This document shows positions 1-8,710 of a stretch of DNA of 64,000 nt, one piece after another. The stretch's first letter is position 1; each line of letters opens with the position of its first letter. The stretch spans positions 4,139,330 to 4,203,329 of the forward strand of contig JAJEKV010000056.1 of the NCBI GenBank assembly GCA_021234155.1, read 5' to 3'. Position numbers and translations under genes: made by a program. A model generated the notes under the pieces. The model searched no databases and had not been told where the DNA came from. It saw nothing but the letters and a program-made list of their open reading frames with translations. The DNA comes from Isoetes taiwanensis. Taxonomy: Eukaryota > Streptophyta > Lycopodiopsida > Isoetales > Isoetaceae.

Positions 1-1450
1 CAAGCGCTACCGAAGGAACATGGGCTTAGATTCAAGCAAGAATACACGCACAAACCCATTACAAAAGTTACATCGTCTTCTAATCCATGCCTCGGCTTTT
101 AGCATTCTCTTTTGGTTTTCTTACCAAAATGCAAAGAAAAGGGCAAGCACCAATACTTTGAGTATGGGGGACGGTGGTGGGATTACCCATTGCAGATTGC
201 TCATCTATGTCGAGACATAATAGAAACTTGCATGAAGAATTCATGTTGCTCTCGATATGCATAAAGGGATTGATCTACTACATACGCCTCGGCATTTTTC
301 CGGGTATTCAACATCCATATCAACGCATTAGAATTAGCCACACACTTAAAAGCACGAAAAGCGAGAATAGGCGGAGGCTTGTAAAAGCGCCTCCCATTCG
401 CGAACACCAAAAAAATGGAGCCCAATACACCGCTAGAGTGAACGAATAGGTTGGAAAATGCCGCTGCGTGGTCCTCTGTCGGATCTCAGACACTTGATGC
501 GCTTTTGTAACCGTAATAAACGATCGTTAGTTCCACGCCACTCATGGCGATTTGGCGAGGAAAAACGTCTTTTGGTATCGTCGCAGATAGCATAAGCTGC
601 TCCTTCAATGAGCAAACCCCGAAGAGAATCAAACTCCAATGGAAGATGCATGAGCGGATAGGTTTTAGAAGAGAAAGCCACAAAAGGAAATGCACAAAGG
701 AGGGGAAAAAGAGGCACGGATGAGAGAAGAAAAGAGTGGGAAAAAAGAAAGGGAGACGCATTACTGAACTTGAAAATGGAAAGAAAGCGTCACGACAAAA
801 AAGTCTAATAATATGAGGAAAGAAAAGAGTGGAAAAACAAAAGAGACGACGCCAACTTGAAAAAAGAAGAAAAGTGGACGACAAAATAATCTAAAATTAT
901 GACATAATCCTAAAGTTCTTGAATGATGGTTGTAATAAGTTTGTTGCACTCCTTCCGGGCTCCATAGGCGATTGGTCTCGAATTGGACGATAAAAATCAT
1001 TAAGGAATAAGATTGCCTTCTAAACGGGAGCAAATCATCAAACGGAGCAAAAGGAATATTCCTTAAAGATTCCTTTTTATTTTTACAAAGGGGGTAAAAT
1101 GAGGTTTAAAAAAAAAGGGATGCATGAAATTGTATTTTGATCCCCCTCCCTCCCCAAATGACTAATTTTTGTGCAACGAAAGAATTGACTTTTTAAAGTG
1201 ACACTTTTTCTTGCAAATAGAATGTTCTTGAAGTATGTTTTAGAGAGAACCACTATTTTAAGAGGATAAAATATTCAACAACAAAAAATTGAAGTAAATT
1301 TCAGAATCGAAATCTGTAGCATTCTCAAAATTTGAAGATAAAATCTTCATATTCACATTCAAAATTTACTGATTACTTTTTAAGACTTCAGTTATGTGCA
1401 AAAGTGTGAGGAGTGATGAAGGAGGGATCCAAAGACGTCATCATGTTCAT
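1..1450. other. No recognisable gene; degenerate coding-like fragments
   Basis: Short open stretches on the minus strand between about 60 and 720 resemble remnants of a longer protein but match no family I recognise. From 900 to 1,450 the sequence is AT-rich with homopolymer runs and no coding signal. It may be the upstream or 3' part of the same decayed element that holds the minus-strand frame at 1,451-1,897. Confidence 0.4.
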
Positions 1451-1897
1451 TTATACCATCCTCATCACCTTCACTTTTTCATCGTCACTTGAGGAAGTGC
1501 TTGAGTTATCTTCCTCATCACTATCAACAGATGGTGAAGCATTGCCACCATCACTCTCTTCTTCATCCCCTTCCTCGTAATTACAAGCCTTTTTAAGCAA
1601 ATTGATAGTCCTCTGCCGTAGACGATTGTCAGATTTCAATTTGAAATCATAGCACAATATAGTCACATCACTTAAATTCAGTTCATGCCTACAACCCACT
1701 TTCTTTGACTTCCTCCCTTTTCCTTGACTTCTCATTTCTAGCTCATACATACCTTCAAAAGCATTTTTTGAACGTGTCGCAAGCCAATGAATCTTGAGTT
1801 TAGTTACTAAGCCTTCCTCCTTGACTGTATCAAGAACTTTTGCTATCCAAAAAGGTCGACCTTTATCATCTTCCTCAGTTGGAAGTGCAATCAGCAT
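1451..1897 (-). pseudogene. Unrecognised ORF with acidic Ser/Asp/Glu tail, possible transposon protein C-terminus
   Basis: A 148-codon minus-strand frame. The first third (FWIAKVLDTVKEEG, then KLKIHWLATRSKNAF) has the alternating hydrophobic pattern and a Trp in each half, as in small beta-barrel domains (chromo, tudor or BAH-like) found at the C-termini of some plant transposon proteins. The middle is basic (KGRKSKKVG). The end is a low-complexity acidic tail containing DSDEEDNSSTSSSDDE. Coding-like sequence may continue upstream of the Met in other frames up to about 2,040, so this is probably the 3' end of a larger decayed gene. I do not recognise the family, and the domain assignment is a guess from pattern. 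Confidence 0.4.
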
Positions 1898-2184
1898 ACC
1901 TTTGGCAATTTTTGTGATATTTCCTACGTCTTGGTCCGAGGTACATGACCCGGTCCTCGTCTTCCTCTGCTGCAGGTGCTATTGTAGCATTGCTTGGACC
2001 TGCCTAGTTCTGGGGATGATGGAACGTGTCAGATTATGATTTTTGTTAGGGTTGTCCTAGTTTCTTGCTTAATTTGACCTTGCAAGGTGGAAGATATACC
2101 CGAATCCTTGGATTACACCTTATTCAACATACAAGATGCAGAAAAATCTTTGTGTTTGGAACAAAATGCCAAATTATTAAACGG

Positions 2185-2280
2185 GTCTGCTTTATATATT
2201 ACAAGGATTCAAAGGTGGATTTGATAGCTTTTGTTTGCTCCATATACTACAAGGATTGGAAATTGAATCAGATAGCTTTT
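2185..2280 (+). repeat. Two tandem 48-bp units
   Basis: Units 2185-2232 and 2233-2280 align base for base with about a dozen differences. Both end in gatagctttt and contain ta(t/c)tacaaggatt. In the plus frame they read as VCFIYYKDSK and VCSIYYKDWK, so the length is a multiple of three, but the surrounding frame has no recognisable protein. Confidence 0.7.
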
Positions 2281-2951
2281 CCTAGAGAAACGATTTGGAG
2301 ACATGTAAAATTTGCTCGACTTTTGGCTATTTGATACAATGTAGGTTGTTGTTGTAAGAAGCTAGTGTCTATCAGTCTCGTGATCGCCATGGTTCATGTA
2401 CTTGTGTAGAAGGTGGATGCTTGATCTTACAGTAGGGTGGAATCTCACTCCTCTAATGGTGTATATAGTTTGGTATACTATTCCCTTTGAAATGCATTCA
2501 TGTTTGTTGAATTATTTCGTGCAAGTCATTATACAATGAGATCACCTATAATATCCGTCTACCTTAGGGCACAAGAACTCAAGACAATGATATAGGTTCA
2601 AATCCTCTACGTTCAATCCATTCAATCACGTTAACTCGAAGCCGCTGTCACAAATCGCAAAACCGTTGTTTTCCGTTTGTTTAAAATGGGGAACCGTGGT
2701 TATCCAAACTTCAAGCGACGCCGCCATTGCTTCGCCAAAGATAAATGGAGGCATTTGATGTGGACTGAGGAGAGCAAGTACTAAAGCTCGCATTCTCGCA
2801 GATCAAATCTAGCTCCAACTGCCCATCTTATTTTTATTTTTTGCGGCTGGCGTTTGCGTTTGATGTTGCGATCCGATTGGAGCCGGAGCCTCAAATGCCG
2901 CAAAAAAATAGGGGCGAGAAACGTAACGATCGGAACAATGGTAAAGCGGCA

Positions 2952-3006
2952 AAGGCAAAGCTCCTTCCCGAAGCTTTCTAAGGCAAAGCTCCTTTTCGAG
3001 CTTTCT
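2952..3006 (+). repeat. 28/27-bp direct repeat
   Basis: Two adjacent units beginning aaggcaaagctcctt and ending in agctttct, at 2952-2979 and 2980-3006. No function is visible. Confidence 0.7.
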
Positions 3007-3299
3007 AAGAATAGATCGCTTGCTCTTCATCGCACAAAGAACGAAAATGAGCTCTTCGGCACACTAAGGATGGAATTTTCCCAAAACGGCTGGCCAGATT
3101 TCGGGGTTTTCGGTAGGTTATCTAGCACATTACTAAATAAGGCCAGGAACTTATGATAAGAAACTTCACAAAGTTACTGCTGCGATAAATTTCTTGTATG
3201 TTATAAAGGCATAACTCTGTTGAAGCTTTATGGTTTATGGAATCTGTAGCAACCCCCAGGCATTGGATGGAGGAATCTACTGAGGAATATTCCCTCTAG

Positions 3300-3410
3300 G
3301 AGCATCCCATGCATACACCTCAGCAAGGGCCGGGGTCAAACGCTTATGTGGCCCTATTCCTAAGGGCGTTTGGCAACCATTGAAGAACATATTTCATATG
3401 CTTTGACTCG
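3300..3410 (+). pseudogene. Short LINE ORF2 3' fragment
   Basis: The stretch around ggtcaaacgcttatgtggcc (3332 onward) matches the sequence downstream of the LINE zinc-knuckle region at 32,430 and 52,470 (gggtcaaacgc, then tgtggctctattttcaaggg). It is therefore a small, old fragment of the same plus-strand LINE family. A short (tcctata)n-like run follows at about 3,478-3,507. Confidence 0.4.
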
Positions 3411-3635
3411 AAATTAGCAACATGCTAATTTGGCAATTCAATTCCCACTAATAAGGAGAGGCCACATAAAGCCTATCTTATCCTATATCCTATATCCTAT
3501 CCTATCCAATATTTTACAATTATAATGTTATACCATCTTGGATCAAGCTCTAATTTGAATGGCCAAGATCATTTGATGGCATCTGGAAGGTCGATATTTA
3601 TCGCCGACCACTACACATTACGATTGATTGGAACT

Positions 3636-4225
3636 AATTTTTAAGGGGAAAGGAAAAAGGAAAAGGGAGGATGAATAGGGAAAGTGGAGCAAAACGGCAC
3701 AGGGAAAAAGAAAAAGGAAGAGGAAAAAGGGTGTCCCGGAAATGGAAAGAGAGAAAGGGTGAAAAAGGGAAGGGAAAAGAAGGAAAGGGAAAGGGAAGTG
3801 GAAAGGGAAAGAAAAAGGAGTGGAATGAATGAAAAAAGACGAGAAAGGGAAGAGGGAAAAGGGGTGGAAAGAAATGGAAGGAAGGGGGAAAGAAAAGGGT
3901 GAGGGAAGAAAGGGTATGGAAAAGATGAATGGAAAGAGGAATGAATATGGAAAGGAAGGGTGGAATGGAGGGAATGGAAGGGAAGGAAAGGAAAGGAAGG
4001 GCTGGAAGGACTGAGGAATGGAATGGAGGCCAGGGGGAATGATGTGAGGCTGGAATGAGGAATCCAGTGCTGGGAAAGAGGAAATGAAAATGGAGGGGAA
4101 AGGGGAAAGAGTGAGAACAAGGCAAACCCGAAGGGAAAGAAGGCATGGAAAATGGAAGGGAAAAAGAAAAATGGAGGGGAAAAGAGCCAAAAAGGGAAGA
4201 ATATAGAATAGAATAGTTTTTTATC
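3636..4225. repeat. Purine-only tract (GGAAAG-rich)
   Basis: About 590 bp in which the plus strand is almost entirely A and G, built from irregular GGAAAG, GGAATG and GAAAGG units. It generates long but meaningless Ser/Phe/Pro-rich frames on the minus strand. Long polypurine-polypyrimidine tracts can form triplex DNA. A sister tract lies at 5,565-5,860, on the other side of a LINE remnant. Confidence 0.9.
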
Positions 4226-4439
4226 GCCCACCGAGACCAATCTACCTTATGGGATGGGGGGAAGGGATGGAAGAAAGAAATGGAATCGTCCGTTAAAAAT
4301 GGAACCGAATGGTTTTCGAGGGAAAAAAACCGCGGCGCGAATAAGAATGCCGCCAACCGCACAAGTATACATCATCATGAAATAAATGTGTATGTACATG
4401 TCAAGTGGGCACCGAGGACATAGCTGATCTCGTGATGTC

Positions 4440-5525
4440 CATGACCTCCTCGGTATGGATCCTAGCATCCGCACGATGCCGCTCAATGTCACATGTAGCG
4501 ACCGGTCGCCCCATTCAACTCAAGATAAAGTCCCGGATTTGATCATATGCCGGGCAACTTTGAAGGGTATGAGATTCATCCTCAATGACTCCCATTTGGC
4601 AAAGATTGACAGAGTCCGGCCCCGACGCGACTCACCAATCCATCCGCCCGCCTTCACCAAGATGATGTGCCCCCTCGCGGCTAATGGAGGCAATGAGTCT
4701 CAAGGCTTTTCATGGGCAAGTGGGTGCGCAGGTAAGCATTGTGGGCCTCGTTCCAATGTGGGATTTATGTGGCGGTAGTGTGTTGTCTTGACTGCTCAAG
4801 GGTATTTGGCATCCCAAAGCTTGGCGATGAAGCAAGCATCAAGATATTGCCTCAAGCTATGGCGACCGCCTACTGCTTGCACATGTATGCACCGTGCTCC
4901 TGCACATTCCATCTAGCCATCCATTGAGCTCTCTTTTCCAAAGCAGGCCTTGAGGCATTGTGGCCCCATTGCCATGATATAAGCTAGTTTTTGGGAGACG
5001 AGCATCGTCCATGTTGACCACCTTTCCGAAAATAGACAATGTGGCGATCAAGGGCCGCCCTCGAAGAGGCAAGAATTGGGTTTCGCAGGTAGAATTTGAT
5101 ATGGGATGTGGACTTCACCCCTAGTGCTCGTACCAAGAAGGCTTTCGCACACTGCTCCAAGTCATTCAAGTAGCTTAGGATACTCTGGGCCCCATACTTC
5201 AACCCCGTGATAAAAGGACGGGGCTCCACTAAGACTTTGAGCGAGTGTGGATCGATGGGTCCAATCATACAACTCCGCTCTATGACTATTGTTTTGCATT
5301 GCATATAGTGCTTTCCAGCCAGCCAAGTAACTTCGTGAGCCGCATGGATGTGTCAAAGGCATAGTAGACGGAAACTCACTCCCAAATATTTGTATGTGGA
5401 TGCTACTTCCACGATACCGCCTCGAATCGGAAGGAGGGGATCCCCTACCGTCGTGAAGATGATATGAAAACCACCTTAGTCTTGGCCAAGTTGACGCCAA
5501 GCATATGAAATTCGCTTGGCAAAAT
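4440..5525 (-). pseudogene. LINE ORF2 reverse transcriptase, C-terminal part, decayed
   Basis: Read on the minus strand from 5,525 to 4,440 across several frameshifts, the pieces follow the order of the C-terminal half of a non-LTR retrotransposon reverse transcriptase. First comes LGVNLAKTKVVFIS (the conserved 'N..KTK' region after the catalytic palm), then VEVASTYKYLGV (the 'YLG' block). Next are SYLAGWKALYAMQN, a HGVEVWGPEYPKLLE block (usually 'YG.EVWG'), then EQCAKAFLVRALGVKS and SHIKFYLRNPILAS (thumb and linker). All blocks are in the right order and spacing over about 1 kb. The catalytic YxDD region would lie upstream, beyond 5,525, where the sequence becomes a polypurine tract, so the element is 5'-truncated or interrupted there. 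Stops and frameshifts make it non-functional. Confidence 0.72.
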
Positions 5526-5564
5526 GTGTCCGTGGCATCGAGATGTCGCCGCATGTCCTGGTGT

Positions 5565-5860
5565 GTAAGCTAGGAAGGGAAAGGTGGGGAAAAAGGAAAA
5601 GTGATGAGAAAATAAGCACGAGAGAAAAAAAAGAGCAAAAGGGGGGGAAAAAGGGAAGGCATGGAGAAAGAGAAAGGAAGGGGAGGAATGGGGAAAAAGG
5701 TATGGAAAAAGGGAAAGGTGAGAAAGGAGGTGTGCGATGGAAAGGAAAAAGCCATGGAAGGAGGGGAAAAAGGAAACAAAGAGAAAAAGAAAAAGGGGAA
5801 ATGTGTAGAGAAAAAAGAGGAAAAGTAAAATGTAAAATAGCGCATAAGCGGAAAAGGAAA
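5565..5860. repeat. Second purine-only tract
   Basis: About 300 bp with nearly only A and G on the plus strand, of the same composition as 3,636-4,225. It directly abuts the truncated LINE RT remnant. The region 5,861-6,105 after it holds nothing I recognise, except that it may be the distal tail of Replitron A. Confidence 0.9.
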
Positions 5861-6111
5861 AGTGGATCCGATTTTCTTATTGCAACCCAAAACATTTACA
5901 AGCTCTCAACTTACATTACTAGTTCTATATATGGTGCCACTGACTTGTGGATCATGCCCAAAAAAAGTCTCCAGTCTATATTAAGAGTTTATGGGTCCGC
6001 CCAAACGGTTTGCACTCTACATCGGGCCGCCATCATTCCCTTTACAGTCGACTTTGCCATAGCATCAACATTCCATCTGCAGGTCATAAGAATAGAAAGC
6101 AATACGCAGGC

Positions 6112-6195
6112 TTGGGGATTCAAACGCCCTGCACATTGTACAGATCCAAATAGTCTGGCCGCCCTTAAAGGGCAGGGCTAATCCCATGCAAGTGC
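6112..6195 (-). other. tRNA-like (B-box) element in the tail of Replitron A
   Basis: On the minus strand, GGGCGTTTGAATCCCC resembles the T-arm/B-box of tRNA genes (usual core GGTTCGAATCC). It follows, at 47 bp, the palindrome gcccttaaagggc and the block taatcccatgca. Copies B and C have the same motif at matching positions, with the canonical GGTTCGAATCC. A convincing A-box and cloverleaf are lacking, so this is a tRNA-derived or SINE-derived segment, not a tRNA gene. Confidence 0.5.
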
Positions 6196-6456
6196 AAATG
6201 CATACATACAACCATTCTCCCTCCTTTTTTATTTTCTTTTTTTTTCAAATCACTATTCTCATGCAAGCAATGAAAGCCAATCACATCCAATCCTTTCTTT
6301 TTCCAATCGCACAAAGCCTTTTTTTTTTTGAAATTTCCAAATACACAAATAGTTCAGAGACATATTTTCCTTTTTTATACCCTTTTTTTTTTTCACACAA
6401 GGCAACAGGCCTACACACAAATAACTCAAGAAAGATTCAACACAAGAAAGCAGTAT

Positions 6457-8061
6457 TTAATTGTTATTCATGACAGCATTATGCCGCCTCGCCATCGCAT
6501 CAATGCGCCTCAACTCCCTAATCAGAAGAGCCCTTGCCAACAAGTTCATATGCGCCTGCATATGCTGGCGCTCAGCTTGGCTTGCCTCCACCTCCTCCCA
6601 CTCCATGTGTGCAACTGCATCCTCTAAAGCTGCAAACAGACGCCCGAGTTACATCCTGAATAAACAAACAGAGGCTGCCACAGACTCGACCAGTGTGTTG
6701 ATGTTCACAACAGATTGAACCACCTCCAAGGCCACCTGCACTCTTTCCCCACTTGGAGAGGAGACAATGGGAGAGGGCATGACATTATGTATGACATCAT
6801 GAATACTTGGCCCAAGAGGCCTCATAGGAGGTGATGGCGAGGCATCCTCATCACTAGTAAGATCAATTACCTCATTACCATGGGCTGCACCACCCCCCAC
6901 AACACCCACAGGGCTTATGACATCGGGAGCCACATGCTGTTCCCAACAACAGCCCCAAGCACGCTCCCATCTCTAAACCTAGGCATTGTCAAAGAATTGC
7001 AAACAAAGAAACATGATCAATCAAAAAATAAATATTTACAAACAGGCCAAATTTGTCTCCATTCATCCAATCGCCATTGTATAGTCTGTTGTATCCAAAG
7101 GAATGTAAGAGGTCCTAGGCACATCAACAATTGGCTCAGACCTATACTCATCATCTTGCCCCTCAACAAAGTTCTCATCCATGTCCCCAGGCATCCCAGC
7201 CTCATCCCAGTAACGTTTGTGCCCTTTGCCAAGCCTCTGAATGGGTTCCATCCCAGCTGTGATTCCATGTAGAACACACTTACATCACTAGGCAGTGCAA
7301 CCCTCGAATTTAAGGTCAGGTGCCAAGCAGCCTTAACCCAATGTTCAGATATGAATGCGGTATTCGAAGGCAGTGTCCAGCTAGTGGAGAGGATGAATTT
7401 GCCAATTCTGGGCATACTTGTAATGGTGTAAACAAGGCTGGAACTAAGCTGTTTTCCTCCGTAATAGTTTACAAAATGAAGTGCCCTTCCCAAGATGTTT
7501 TTGTTGTCTAGAACAACTACATGCTTTACGTCTCTAGTACTATACAACAAATACAAATCTTTCCCCATCTCCAACTGCCTTTTCGAAACGTTCTTGGTGT
7601 GCAGCCTGAAGTGTGGCTTACCCATGTCTTTCATGCAGTATCCAATTAAGCCCTTAAAGCAATGGAGTCTAGTATTCTTCAGTGCTTTGCACACAAGAAC
7701 CACCCCAACAGGCTTCTTGGATCCCCACCCAAATCGTCTCTTTATGGCCAAGTTCATAATTCTGGGGGATTTCAGGGGGGGATAGTTTAAAAACACATTG
7801 GAAATGTAAGTGATCAAGATCACTCCCCCTCTTTGATGCAACATCCCCTGCAATACAGTCCATCTTATAAAATTTAACTAGCATGTCATAATACTCATGA
7901 GGAGCATCCATGCCAGTCCCCCAAGGTCACACTAACATCTCAGAAGGGTTCCTCATACTCCAACCACATGCGCCGCATCTGCATCCGCATCCAAATCCCA
8001 GAGGAGGAGCATGCATGGGCATTTCTGGCGGCATGACCCCCCTCCTACCTTCCCTTCTCAT
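6457..8061 (-). pseudogene. Replitron-type Rep (HUH, single Tyr) transposase, copy A, frameshifted
   Basis: Probable start is the ATG at 8061 (MRREGRRGV), shared in position and sequence with copies B and C (MRRDARRAG). A Cys-rich GCGCRCGACGW segment follows. The HUH motif is DHLHFQCVF (HLH at 7804-7812) and motif III is GYCMKD, with the candidate catalytic Tyr at 7638-7640 and the YxxK Lys at 7629-7631. These are the Rep-endonuclease signatures that nick DNA and form a phosphotyrosine link; no helicase domain is present, unlike Helitrons. About 190 residues later the exon seems to end near 7066 (DYTMAIG). After a probable intron comes a second part with EVIDLTSDEDASPSPP (SUMO-interaction-like), SVVNINTLVESV, and a charged helical end ending RELRRIDAMARRH at stop 6457-6459. 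Lesions: an in-frame TGA near 7,93x, an indel at a run of C near 7,790, and one near 7,255. The family call rests on motifs only. Confidence 0.68.
7066..7911 (-). other. HUH endonuclease catalytic region of Replitron A
   Basis: Core Rep domain of the preceding entry. In order it contains APHEYYDMLVKFYK (motif-I region), SDLDHLHFQCVF (HUH), a KKPVGVVLVCKAL strand, LHCFKGLIGYCMKD (YxxK), MGKPHFRLHTKNVS and EMGKDLYLLY. The two catalytic motifs are separated by a single one-base slip in a C7 run, so this region is nearly intact. Spacing between HUH and Tyr (about 55 residues) is within the range of CRESS/Replitron-type Reps. Confidence 0.65.
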
Positions 8062-8177
8062 AGGCAGATGGTAGCCAGACACAAAGGAATTGACCCTGAA
8101 CACGCAAAGCGCAACAGAGAAAGAAAATGACAGATCTCACCTTCGATCGTCGGCGAGGCATTCCAAGCCTTAAGCTC

Positions 8178-8190
8178 CAACTTTATACGT
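8178..8190 (-). promoter_or_regulatory. TATA-like box of Replitron A Rep
   Basis: The minus strand reads cgTATAAAgttg about 120 bp before the Rep ATG. Copies B (35,310-35,317) and C (55,366-55,373) have gTATAAAt about 77-80 bp before the same ATG, followed in all three by a gagctt...ggc block. Conservation in a diverged copy supports a core promoter. Confidence 0.45.
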
Positions 8191-8399
8191 TCACACAGGC
8201 CTGAAATCGCATGTAAAGGTATTTCGGAGTCCAAACCAAGCAAGTCTTACCTTCTAAATCGATCCAGCTGCATCCTGGGCATAGTCGGGCACTCCAAGGG
8301 TGCACAAATCTGTCCATGAATACACGAGAAACAAAGATTCCATTTTGCCATATTTCCATACTAAAAAAAAATACAATACCTTGCATAAACTATCTAAAC

Positions 8400-8710
8400 C
8401 TTATGTAATAAATATACGGTTCCATGAAACATCAAACTATCTGCCGCGATAAAATTCTTGTATATTATAATATTTGGTACATATATATTATATAGGTGGC
8501 AAAATTCTGGTAGAGCAAATATTTTCGAGCTGCGCATACACTAAGGGGAGCCGTATAGGCCCAAATGGGCCTGTTTTGGTCCCAGAAGTTGCGACATATG
8601 TCCCTAAATATTGTAATATTCTACCTCCTCTTATTTCCGGTGGACGTGACGACCATAGCCGCTCCTCTGAGCTATTAGGCTTGTTTGATCCTTCAATCGC
8701 AGATTAGGGA
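8400..8710 (+). promoter_or_regulatory. Derlin upstream region
   Basis: About 310 bp between the presumed Replitron 5' end and the Derlin ATG. AT-rich to 8,510 (ttgtatattataatattt), then of mixed composition with a pyrimidine-rich leader. The segment at 8,448 (gcgataaaattcttgtat) resembles 3,178 (gcgataaatttcttgtat), so part of it may be repeat-derived. No definite promoter element can be assigned. Confidence 0.3.

Larger units (their letters stand above)
1898..3235. other. Intergenic; no gene recognised
   Basis: Apart from two short direct repeats listed separately, I see no coding, RNA or mobile-element signature. The stretch around 2,640-3,160 is less AT-rich and has short open frames on both strands without family resemblance. 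Confidence 0.4.
6100..8400 (-). mobile_element. Replitron-like transposon, copy A
   Basis: Approximate extent of the best-preserved copy of a transposon that encodes a single-tyrosine HUH endonuclease. Sequence shared with copies B (about 33,100-35,500) and C (about 53,100-55,550) runs from an upstream block around 8,345 (caaagattcc in A, caaagattcc in C), through a TATA-like box, the Rep reading frame, and a tail with a B-box-like motif near 6,115. The exact termini are not visible. Replitrons are described as having short direct repeats at or near their ends, and I could not identify these with confidence. The 5' end lies about 310 bp from the start codon of the Derlin gene on the opposite strand. 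Confidence 0.6.

Noticed and set aside
3618-4362. Long minus-strand frames (190-242 codons) rich in Phe, Ser and Pro
   Set aside because: They are read through a polypurine tract with no stop codons by composition; all three frames stay open, and there is no domain-like pattern.
6457-8061. An integrated ssDNA virus (CRESS/geminivirus-like) instead of a transposon
   Set aside because: There is no superfamily 3 helicase block, capsid gene or viral origin nonanucleotide nearby, and three copies share non-viral flanks. Rep-only organisation fits Replitrons better.
3171-8480. Matching gcgataaa(a/t)ttcttgtat segments at 3,178 and 8,448 as Replitron terminal repeats
   Set aside because: The match is only about 25 bp, copies B and C lack it at corresponding places, and the resulting element would include an unrelated LINE.
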